Source of the DNA: JBDIBB01 sp039812685
GTDB lineage: Bacteria > Acidobacteriota > Vicinamibacteria > Vicinamibacterales > JAFNAJ01
Assembly: GCA_039812685.1 (NCBI GenBank)
Contig: JBDIBB010000011.1
Span: 1 to 52,060, forward strand
Length of the DNA stretch: 52,060 bases
Direction: 5' to 3'
Below the pieces are notes generated by a model that was not told the origin of the DNA, did no database searches, and saw only the letters and a list, made by a program, of their open reading frames with translations. Positions 1 to 7,662 of this stretch are shown here, piece by piece (positions within the stretch are counted from its first letter, which is position 1; every line of letters starts with the position of its first letter). Both the position numbers and the translations under genes were made by a program.

Positions 1-2
1 GA

Positions 3-743
3 TCGGCCGCGGCGCCGCGCCTGGCCGTCACCGCCTCGCCCATTGCGCCCGCCGCGCTCGCCGTGCGTGACCGGAAGCGGATCGATGCGATCCTCGCGCG
101 GCTGCTCGGGCTGGACGTCGACCTGTCGGACTGGTATCGGCTGGCGGCCGGCGATGCGCGCCTTGGCCCGCTGGCCGAGCGCTTCCGCGGCATGAAGCCG
201 CCGCGGTTTCCGGACGTGTTCGAGGCGCTGGCCAACGCGTTCGCCTGCCAGCAGTTGTCGCTGGAGGTCGGGCTGGAGCTGCTGAATCGTCTCGCCGCGC
301 GGTGCGGCACGCCCGGCGCGTTTCCCCGCCCGGCCGAGATCGCGCGCCTGCGTCCGGCCAGCCTGCGCGCGCTCGGCTTCAGCACGCAGAAGGCGCGGGC
401 GATCCTGTCACTGGCGCGTGGCGTCGAGCGGCGTGCCCTCGACCTGGAAGCGCTCCGCGCGATGGAGGACGCATCGGCGCACGCGCAGCTGATCGCGCTG
501 CACGGCGTCGGGCGCTGGACGGCCGAATACGTGCTGCTGCGTGGCCTCGGGCGGCTGAACGTCTTTCCGGGCGATGATGTCGGTGCGCAGAAGCGGCTGG
601 CACGCTGGCTCGAGCGCCGCGCGCCGCTCGATCATGCCGGCGTCCGCCGCGCGACGCGCGCGTGGCAGCCGTATGCCGGCTTCGTGTACTTCCACCTGCT
701 GCTCGACGGCCTCGCGCAGGCCGGCGTCGTGCGGGCGGCATGA
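3..743 (+). CDS. DNA-3-methyladenine glycosylase II-like (AlkA), 5' partial
   Basis: Base-excision repair glycosylase of the HhH-GPD superfamily, which removes alkylated purines in the cytoplasm. Counting from the GTG at 63, the helix-hairpin-helix HGVGRW lies at residues 147-152 and the following FPGDD places the catalytic Asp at 172, as in E. coli AlkA (PDD). FACQQLS near residue 59 matches the AlkA core. The frame is open from base 3 with no stop, so the gene most likely starts before the window and the GTG at 63 is probably internal; full AlkA proteins are near 280-300 residues. The stop is 15 bases before the cupin start, so the two may be cotranscribed. The family is confident; the choice between AlkA and a related HhH-GPD glycosylase is less so. 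Confidence 0.85.
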   Translation, partial: SAAAPRLAVTASPIAPAALAVRDRKRIDAILARLLGLDVDLSDWYRLAAGDARLGPLAERFRGMKPPRFPDVFEALANAFACQQLSLEVGLELLNRLAARCGTPGAFPRPAEIARLRPASLRALGFSTQKARAILSLARGVERRALDLEALRAMEDASAHAQLIALHGVGRWTAEYVLLRGLGRLNVFPGDDVGAQKRLARWLERRAPLDHAGVRRATRAWQPYAGFVYFHLLLDGLAQAGVVRAA

Positions 744-758
744 TCCAGGAGAACGCGC

Positions 759-1172
759 ATGTCAGACGCCCAGGACGATCGGCATCCCGCCGCGGCACCG
801 CACCGGCGCCCGCATCCCCAGTCGATGGCGCTGCCTTACATGGAGTTCGATTTCGACGCCGAGATCGCCCAGTTGCACCGTGAGCCCGAGTGGGCGACGG
901 GGCAGAACGCCAAGACGCTGGTCAAGCACGACGACTTCCGCATCGTGCTCATCGCGCTGAAGGCGCACGCGAAGATCCCCGGGCACCGCACCGACGGCCG
1001 GATTTCGATCCAGACGGTGCGCGGCCGGATCGCCGTGCGGGCCGAGGGCCGTGCGTTCGACCTGCCGGTGGGCAGGCTGCTCGCGTTCGATCGCGCGGTG
1101 CCGCACGACGTCGAGGCGCACGAGGAGAGCGCGTTCGTGCTGACCATCGCCTGGCGCGGAACGCCGGCCTGA
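759..1172 (+). CDS. small cupin-domain protein
   Basis: A 137-residue protein with a single cupin barrel in its C-terminal two thirds. The segment from FRIVLIALKAHAKIPGHRTDG through GRLLAFDRAVPHDVEAHEES has the spacing of the two cupin motifs, but metal ligands are partly conserved (HxxxG in motif 1, PHxVEA in motif 2). The start is supported by AGGAG at 747-751, eight bases before ATG. No signal peptide is visible, so it is probably cytoplasmic. It follows the glycosylase closely on the same strand and ends 33 bases before a convergent gene. Substrate and reaction cannot be told; many such single-domain cupins sit beside unrelated genes. Confidence 0.8.
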   Translation: MSDAQDDRHPAAAPHRRPHPQSMALPYMEFDFDAEIAQLHREPEWATGQNAKTLVKHDDFRIVLIALKAHAKIPGHRTDGRISIQTVRGRIAVRAEGRAFDLPVGRLLAFDRAVPHDVEAHEESAFVLTIAWRGTPA

Positions 1173-1205
1173 GGCGCGGTCCCGGGGGGGCGGGTCGATC
1201 GTCGT

Positions 1206-2642
1206 TCAGGATCCGCCGCGGCTCCGACCGGTCGCGCGCGCCGCCGGCGCGCGGTCGATCTCCACCGGCCGGCCATCGACGAACACCTGCCTGATGGTCA
1301 TCGCCTCGTCGAACAGATCGCCCTCGACGACGATCAGGTTCGCGATCTTGCCGGGTTCGATCGAGCCGATGCGATCGGCGGCGCCGGCGATTGCCGCCGC
1401 GTCGATCGTCAGCGCCCTGATGGCCGCCTCGGCGGGCAGGCCCGCCCTCACCGCTTTCGCGGCATTGCGGATGAAGTCGCCCGGGTCGCGCAGGCCGCCG
1501 GTCGTGAAGGCGAAGCGCACGCCGGCGCTGGCGATCCCGGCCGGGACCTTCGGCGCGTTCGCCCTGACGGTGAGCGTCCTCAGCGGCTCGTCCGCGTCGG
1601 GGGCGAGCGCGGACGATCGGACGGGGAAATTGAGGCTGTAGATCAGGCGGGCCCGCGCCGCCTTCAGATCGTCGATGGTCTCGTCGGCCTCGAGGCCGCC
1701 CACGACGATCGGGTCGAGCCGGAATTCCCGGGCCACGCTCAGCGCGCGCCGGATCTGCAGCGCGGTGTCGGCGTGGAACGCCACTGGCTCGCGCCCGATC
1801 AGCGCGGGCTCCAGCGCCTCGAGTGCCTGGTCGTAGACGGGGCGGGCCATGCCGGCCGGCGCCTTGGCGTAGCGGTCCCGCTCGAGCTTGTAGTGCTCGG
1901 CGTCGAACAGCGTCTGCCGGACCAGGGCGATGGTGCCGAAGAGCGACATCGGATAGCTGCTGCCCGGCGACCGCTCCGACAGCAGGACGTGCAGCGCCAC
2001 CGGGGTCTGGACGATGTAGAGCCCGCGCCGCTCGCCGGCGAGGCTGCCCGCCTGCGGCGGCTCGTCGGGCGCGACCACGTTGATGAGCGCGCTGTGGCCG
2101 CGGAACGCGTCGCCGGGAGGCGCGGCCAGGACGCTGGTGATGCCGGCCGAGGCGAGGCGGCGCAACTCGGGTGCGTCGGCCCTGATGTGGCTCGCCGCAT
2201 CGAACCACGGCCGCACGAGCTGCTGGCGCTTCGCGCGCTCCGCGTCCAGCCGGGTCCGCGCCTGTGTGGCCGGCGCCGGCGGCAGCTCGATGCCGGCCGG
2301 ATTTCCCATGTCGATGAGGCCCGGGTAGACGGTGAGGCCCTTTCCGTCGATCACGGTGGCCGTCGGCGGAACGGGCACCGAGGCCCCGACGGCCTCGATC
2401 AGCCCGTTGCGCACCACGACGGTGCCCGCCTCGATCGGGGCGCCGGCCGCCGTGACGACGCGGGCGCCTGTGATGGCGTACTCGTGCGGCGCCTCGGCGC
2501 GCAGCGGCCCGCCGCCCCCGCCGGCCAGGACGAGCGTGATCGCCGCGGCGAGCGGCAGCAGCGCAACCCTCAGTGCAGGCGGCACCAAACGGCGCCGGGA
2601 TCCTCCGGCGTCGGGCGCGCGACGTTCGACGTGCGGATTCAT
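1206..2642 (-). CDS. secreted amidohydrolase-like protein with degenerate metal site
   Basis: A 478-residue protein of the imidazolonepropionase-like amidohydrolase family by fold markers: an N-terminal strand module (TGARVVTAAGAPIEAGTVVV), VYPGLID, and a C-terminal GSIEPGKIANLIV. The usual HxH after PGLID is replaced by MGNPAG, the later His-containing strands read VAFHADTA and VVGGLEAD, and the FGTD position reads FTTGGLRD. The binuclear metal centre therefore appears lost. An N-terminal hydrophobic stretch (about residues 24-42) suggests export. The ATG at 2642 has AGGAG just upstream and lies 8 bases after the stop of the double amidohydrolase, so the two are cotranscribed. It is most similar in style to the C-terminal half of that neighbour. 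Likely a non-catalytic partner or a diverged enzyme. Confidence 0.85.
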   Translation of the reverse strand: MNPHVERRAPDAGGSRRRLVPPALRVALLPLAAAITLVLAGGGGGPLRAEAPHEYAITGARVVTAAGAPIEAGTVVVRNGLIEAVGASVPVPPTATVIDGKGLTVYPGLIDMGNPAGIELPPAPATQARTRLDAERAKRQQLVRPWFDAASHIRADAPELRRLASAGITSVLAAPPGDAFRGHSALINVVAPDEPPQAGSLAGERRGLYIVQTPVALHVLLSERSPGSSYPMSLFGTIALVRQTLFDAEHYKLERDRYAKAPAGMARPVYDQALEALEPALIGREPVAFHADTALQIRRALSVAREFRLDPIVVGGLEADETIDDLKAARARLIYSLNFPVRSSALAPDADEPLRTLTVRANAPKVPAGIASAGVRFAFTTGGLRDPGDFIRNAAKAVRAGLPAEAAIRALTIDAAAIAGAADRIGSIEPGKIANLIVVEGDLFDEAMTIRQVFVDGRPVEIDRAPAARATGRSRGGS

Positions 2643-2650
2643 GGCGGCTC

Positions 2651-5428
2651 CTACTTCCGGTTGGCGTAGCGCTCGTAGAGCGCCTGCTGCTTGTTGGCGA
2701 GATCCACGTCGACCCCGTTGATGATCACGTGGGTCACCTCGGTGCGCGCCTCCAGGGCGTCGCCGTTGGCGACGAGCAGGTTGGCGACCTTCCCGGGCTC
2801 GATGCTCCCCAGCCGGTCGGCGACGCCAAGGATCTCGGCCGCGGTGATGGTGAGCGCCCTGAGGGCCTCCTCGCGCGGCAGGCCCCATGCGACGGCCCTG
2901 GCCGCGTGGTAGGGCAGCAGGCGGGCGTAGTTGCTGTCGTTGGTCGCGAACGCGAACCGTACGCCGGCCTTCGCGAGCTGGCCCGCCGCCATGTAGCTCG
3001 CGGCGTGGAACATGTCCTCGCGGGACGGGAGCGTGAGGACGGGCCCGAGGATGACCGGGATGTCCTTCGCCTTCAGCAGCGGCGCCACGAGCGCCGCCTC
3101 CGGCCCCGCGCAGATCACGATGCGGACCCGCGTCCGCTCGGCGAACGCGATGGCGTCGACGATGTCCTGCTCGCGCTGCACGGTGGTGAAGAGGGGCAGT
3201 TGCCGCTCGACCACCGGCACGAGCGCCTCGAGCACCCAGTCGCGCTCGCGGTCCGGGCCTGCCGCCTTCGCGTAGGCGCGCGCCTGATCGAACAGCGTCG
3301 CGAGGCGGTCCAGTTGCTGGTCGCGCGCGCGCCTGCGGGCGCCGTAATCGGATTCCGTCCCGGCGTCGGCGGCCGGCCCCGGCGCGCCGGCGCGGGTGAG
3401 GCCCGGGAACTGGAAGGAGACGCCGGCCGCCCGGCGGACCAGGCTTTCCTCCCACGTCCAGCCGTCGAGGTTCATCACCGGCACCTCACCGCCGAGGATG
3501 CCGCCTGAGGGCATGACGGCCACCGTCGTGATGCCGTTGGCGCGCGTGACCGGGATGGCGTCGCTGTCGTTGTGGTAGGCCACGACGGTGCGCAGCTGCG
3601 GGTTGTAGTCGTGGAGGTCGGCCGTGTCCTGGAAGCCCGCCGGGCCCGGCTCGGTCAGGCCGGTGGTGGTCTTCGCGTTGATCCAGCCTGGATAGACCTC
3701 GGCGCCCCTGGCGTCGATCACCTTCGCGCCGTCAGGCACGGCGAGGCTGGCGCCGACGGCCTCGATGCGGCCGTCGCGGATGAGGATCGTGCCGTTGTCG
3801 ATGACGGGCCTGGTGACGGGAACGATCTTCGCGTTGACGATGGCCAGCAGGCCCTTGGGCGTGATGGCGACCGGCCGCGGGCCCTGGTCCGGCTGATACG
3901 CCGCGCCCGCCGGGGGCAGCGCCGGCGGAGGCGTTGCCGCCGCCGGACTGGCGGTGGCCGGCTGGTTCGTCCCACCCCGCTCCGCGGCCACCAGGGCCTG
4001 TTTCCGTCGATCCACCTCGGCCACGCGCCGGAGGTCGGCCTCACGCTCGTAGTAGAGGACGCCATCGATGTAGGCGCGCTCGACCGTCGCATAGCTGCTG
4101 AGCGGGTGCGCGCTCCAGATGACGAGATCGGCGTCCTTTCCCACCTCGATCGATCCGATGCGCCTGTCGAGGCCCAGCTGCTTCGCGGGGTTGATCGTGA
4201 CCAGCTCGAGCGCCTGCTGCTCGGTGAGGCCGCCCCACTTGATCATCTTCGCGGCCTCGAGGTTCAGCCGGCGACCGTGCTCCGCGCTGTCGGAGTTGAT
4301 CGACACGATCACGCCCGCCTTGATCAGCAGCGCGGCGTTGTAGGGGATGGCGTCGTTGGCCTCGACCTTGAATCCCCACCAGTCGGCGAAGGTGCCCACG
4401 CCCGCGCCGTGCGCGGCGATCTCCTTCGCCACCTTGTAGCCTTCGAGGCCGTGATCGAAGGTGCGCACCTTGAAGCCGAACTCCTCGGCGAGCCGGATCA
4501 TCATCAGGATCTCGTCGGCCCGGTAGGCGTGCACGTGGGCGAAGCGCCTGCCCTCCAGGATCTCGACGAGGGGATCGAGCTGCAGATCGCGCCGCGGCGG
4601 CAGCACGTCCTCGTGCGCCTTCCGCCGGCGTTCGTAGTCCTGCCACTGCTTCTGGTACGCCTTCGCGCGGGTGAACGCATCGCGGATCGTGTACTCGACG
4701 CCCGGACGCGTCGCCGGGTAGCGCTGCAGCGGGGTGCCGCCGAGCCGCTCCGGATGCTGCTTCGCGTTCTCTCCGAGTCCGAACTTCTGCCCGGGCACCG
4801 CCGCGTCGAAGACCAGTTCCTCGGCCCGCTTCACGCCCCATCGCAGCTTGATGACCGAACTGGTGCCGCCGATGGGGTTCGCGCTGCCGTGCAGGATGTT
4901 GGCGGCCGTGGTGCCGCCGGCGAGCTCGCGGTAGATGTTGACGTCGCCGGGTGCGATCACGTCTTCGATCCGCACCATGGAGCTCACGGTCGTGCCGTTC
5001 TCGTTGGTCGCGCTCTCGGCGATGTGCGAGTGCTGGTCGATGATGCCCGGCAGGATGAACCGGCCGGTGGCGTCGACGACCTCGGCATCGGGCGGTACCG
5101 GCAGGTTCGTGCCGACGGCGGCGATCCGGCCATCGCGCAGCAGGATCATCCCGTTCGGGATCGTGCCCTTCGTCACCGTCAGCACGGTCGCGCCCCTGAT
5201 GACGACCGGGGGGCCGGTCCTGGGAGCGGCCGGGACCAGCGACGCCGGCTGCGTGAGCTCGATCGTGCGTCCGGCGACCGGCGCCGGCGGGGCCATCCGT
5301 CCCGAAGGGGCCGCCGGTTGTTTTCGTGCGGCGGCAGCCTGCCCGGCAACGGGGAGCGGTCGCGCGACGGCGAGCAGCAACAGGAGCAGCACCAGGCACG
5401 AGGGTGGCAAGAGGGTTCGGCGAATCAT
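2651..5428 (-). CDS. secreted tandem (double) amidohydrolase
   Basis: A 925-residue protein with a signal peptide (LVLLLLLLAVARPLPVAGQ) and two amidohydrolase modules. The N-terminal module (about 70-470) keeps metal ligands: HSH at 133-135, HVH at 298-300, DHG with His326 and NSDS with Asp380. An Ala/Pro-rich linker (about 483-515) leads to a second module (about 520-925). There the first motif reads NAKTTTG and the His strands are lost (FTTVQ, CAGPEA), though NDS remains. One active and one degenerate copy are thus joined. The family hydrolyses amide, C-N or ester bonds; the substrate is unknown. The ATG at 5428 has GGAG four bases upstream. The next gene starts 8 bases after the stop. Confidence 0.9.
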   Translation of the reverse strand: MIRRTLLPPSCLVLLLLLLAVARPLPVAGQAAAARKQPAAPSGRMAPPAPVAGRTIELTQPASLVPAAPRTGPPVVIRGATVLTVTKGTIPNGMILLRDGRIAAVGTNLPVPPDAEVVDATGRFILPGIIDQHSHIAESATNENGTTVSSMVRIEDVIAPGDVNIYRELAGGTTAANILHGSANPIGGTSSVIKLRWGVKRAEELVFDAAVPGQKFGLGENAKQHPERLGGTPLQRYPATRPGVEYTIRDAFTRAKAYQKQWQDYERRRKAHEDVLPPRRDLQLDPLVEILEGRRFAHVHAYRADEILMMIRLAEEFGFKVRTFDHGLEGYKVAKEIAAHGAGVGTFADWWGFKVEANDAIPYNAALLIKAGVIVSINSDSAEHGRRLNLEAAKMIKWGGLTEQQALELVTINPAKQLGLDRRIGSIEVGKDADLVIWSAHPLSSYATVERAYIDGVLYYEREADLRRVAEVDRRKQALVAAERGGTNQPATASPAAATPPPALPPAGAAYQPDQGPRPVAITPKGLLAIVNAKIVPVTRPVIDNGTILIRDGRIEAVGASLAVPDGAKVIDARGAEVYPGWINAKTTTGLTEPGPAGFQDTADLHDYNPQLRTVVAYHNDSDAIPVTRANGITTVAVMPSGGILGGEVPVMNLDGWTWEESLVRRAAGVSFQFPGLTRAGAPGPAADAGTESDYGARRRARDQQLDRLATLFDQARAYAKAAGPDRERDWVLEALVPVVERQLPLFTTVQREQDIVDAIAFAERTRVRIVICAGPEAALVAPLLKAKDIPVILGPVLTLPSREDMFHAASYMAAGQLAKAGVRFAFATNDSNYARLLPYHAARAVAWGLPREEALRALTITAAEILGVADRLGSIEPGKVANLLVANGDALEARTEVTHVIINGVDVDLANKQQALYERYANRK

Positions 5429-5586
5429 GAGAGGCTCCACCGGGTCCGGTCTCCGCGACGACCGGACGTCTTCACACGATGCGATGGGCGAGGGCCATTG
5501 GTCCGGGCCACCGGCGCTGCGCCGCTGGCGCGAGACACGCACGCTTCGCCGGGCCACGCCAGCCGCCAGGGAATCACGGTCCCGTC

Positions 5587-7620
5587 CTATGGATTGCGGG
5601 CTGGCGAGGCGAGCCGGCGCAGCTCGGCCTCCGAGGCCCGCGCGCCCCAGGATGGGGCCAGGCCGGCATCGACGGCCCGCCGGAAGTAGGTTCGGGCGGC
5701 GTCGGTCCGGCCGTTCAGCAGGTGCCACAGGCCGATGCTGTAGCCGACGGTCGCCTCGGTCAGGTCGCCCTCGGAGGGCATCGTCGCCACGAGGTCGGCC
5801 TCTGTCTTCGCGCCCCGGAACAGCAGGAGGCGATCCTGATAGAGCGCGGCGTGGCCAGGGAGAGCCGCGGTCGGCACGCGCGCGAGCACGGCCTTCGCCT
5901 CCGCGCCCCGGCCGGATCGCATGAGGCTGGGAACCAGCCAGGCTTCGCACTCGATTCGTGCGGCGACCGTCGTGGATAGTTCGGCGCAGCGCCCGTAGGT
6001 GGCCGCGGCGCTCGCGAAATCGCCCTCGAGGTAGTGCGCCAGGCCGAGATGGTAGGCGACGCCGCGATCTCCGGGCGCGAGCGCGTGTGCCGCGACCAGG
6101 TCGGCCAGCCCCGCATCCACATGTCCGGCGTTCAGGTGGTAGTGCCCGCGATCGCGGAGGGCTTCCGCGTCGCGCGGCCTCGCGTCCAGCGACGCGCTGC
6201 AGGCGCCAATCGCCTCGTCGTACCGCCGCAGGGCCGCCAGTGACCGGCATCGCAGCAGGTGCGCATCGGCGTCGTGCGCATCGGTGGCGATCGCGCGATC
6301 GAAGCTGCCGACGGCCTTGTCGTGCTCGCCCTTGCGCTGCGAGACGACCCCTGCGGCGAGGGCTGGCGCCGTCAGCGACGGGGTCACGGGGAGATCGGTC
6401 CGCGGGCGGACTTCGACCGCGGCGAGCGCGGCAAGCGCCCGCGCCGCCATCCGGCGCTGGAAGGCCGCGAGGTCGTCGTTCGAGGGGTTGCCGGCGAGCA
6501 GCGCGGCGGTCTCTTCGACGATCTGACGCTCCACGGCCATCAGACCAGGCAGCCATCCCGTGCCGGCCGAGTTGTCGAGCCTCGTGAGGTCGGCGTATTC
6601 GTTGCGCTCGCGGCTCTTCAGCGGGCGCAGCGCCTCCTTCAACCGCGTCGCCTCGAGGCTGATCGGGGCATCGGTTCCCTTCCAGAGCTCCTCGGGCGGC
6701 GTGCCCGCCGCAATCCACAGCGGCACGGCGATGGTGGTCACCGGCTCGCCCAGCGCCACCCACATGGTCGTCAGCCTGGGATCCTGGCCCGGGCGCACGC
6801 CCTCGACGACGACGGCCGAGGCCGTGCTGGGGCGATCGATCGTGTAGTTGCTGTGGACCCAGTACGGGCGGTCGGCGGGAAGCGTCTTCCAGGCCGAGCG
6901 AGCCGGGTGCTGGAGGAGCGGATGCGCCAGGTCGCGCGACAGGACGTCGAAGATGGTGCCGGCGGCGAGGCGATCCGGCGTGATCGTCGCCAGCAGCTCG
7001 CTCGCGCGATCGAAGCGCATGTAGCCGGATCCCTCGTCGACGCCGCCGCTGCGCGAGAAGTTCGTGTTGACGATCCGGCTGCCCGGGAAGCTCGCGGCGT
7101 CGTACCGGGTGTGGCCGTTGTTGTGCGTCTCGATGATCACCGCCCCGCCCGCGGCGTCGAGGGCGAAGAAGTTGGTCCGCACGCCGAGCCGCTTTCCCTG
7201 CCGGCGCTCGATCAGCCGTTCGAGATCGTCGACCGTGCGGCAGGTGCGCAGCGCCTCGGCCATCACGACGCCTTCCTGTTCCCGCGCCTCGGTCGCAGGC
7301 TGCGGCAGGTTGTAGGAGGCGGTGTTCGCGATGGCGAAGCCAGCCGTGTTCACGCCGGCCCATGCGGCGCGCCCGGCGCGGTCGTCGGCATCGACCAGCG
7401 CCAGGAAGCTGTAGGGCTGCTCGGTGACGAGCAGCACCTTGTTGGACAGCGTGTTCGTGTCGCGGTTCTTCCAGAACAGCGGCCCGCCGTGGCGGGTGGC
7501 GGCCGGCGCCGCGACGAGCGTCGTGCACTCCTCACGTTCGAGTGCGCCGAGGTGGCCGAGCGACACCGCGCCCGTCAGCATCACGACCAGCAGGGTCAGC
7601 CTGAACGTCGTCTCTTTCAC
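5587..7620 (-). CDS. exported Ntn-type (C45/choloylglycine-like) hydrolase with C-terminal TPRs
   Basis: A 677-residue protein. The N-terminal half has features of N-terminal-nucleophile hydrolases of the acyltransferase C45 / linear-amide type: a Cys (residue 32) in EECTTLVA shortly after a signal-like segment, GGPLFWKNRDT about 15 residues later, and AGVNTAGFAIANT. Maturation would have to expose Cys32 as the nucleophile. The C-terminal half (about 430-640) is made of TPR-like helices such as AVGSFDRAIATDAHDADAHL and AEALRDRGHYHLNAGH. The GTG start at 7620 follows GGAGGA at good spacing. Expected chemistry is hydrolysis of a non-peptide amide or acyl bond. It sits between an Asp-box protein and two amidohydrolases on the same strand. 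Confidence 0.8.
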   Translation of the reverse strand: MKETTFRLTLLVVMLTGAVSLGHLGALEREECTTLVAAPAATRHGGPLFWKNRDTNTLSNKVLLVTEQPYSFLALVDADDRAGRAAWAGVNTAGFAIANTASYNLPQPATEAREQEGVVMAEALRTCRTVDDLERLIERRQGKRLGVRTNFFALDAAGGAVIIETHNNGHTRYDAASFPGSRIVNTNFSRSGGVDEGSGYMRFDRASELLATITPDRLAAGTIFDVLSRDLAHPLLQHPARSAWKTLPADRPYWVHSNYTIDRPSTASAVVVEGVRPGQDPRLTTMWVALGEPVTTIAVPLWIAAGTPPEELWKGTDAPISLEATRLKEALRPLKSRERNEYADLTRLDNSAGTGWLPGLMAVERQIVEETAALLAGNPSNDDLAAFQRRMAARALAALAAVEVRPRTDLPVTPSLTAPALAAGVVSQRKGEHDKAVGSFDRAIATDAHDADAHLLRCRSLAALRRYDEAIGACSASLDARPRDAEALRDRGHYHLNAGHVDAGLADLVAAHALAPGDRGVAYHLGLAHYLEGDFASAAATYGRCAELSTTVAARIECEAWLVPSLMRSGRGAEAKAVLARVPTAALPGHAALYQDRLLLFRGAKTEADLVATMPSEGDLTEATVGYSIGLWHLLNGRTDAARTYFRRAVDAGLAPSWGARASEAELRRLASPARNP

Positions 7621-7662
7621 AGCTCTTCCTCCGATCGCGGTTGATGATCGCCGGCCGTACGC

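Noticed and set aside
2651..7528. A 1625-codon minus-strand frame joining the double amidohydrolase to sequence upstream
   Set aside because: The upstream part is an out-of-frame reading of the Ntn-hydrolase gene. The true start is the ATG at 5428, with a signal peptide and GGAG.
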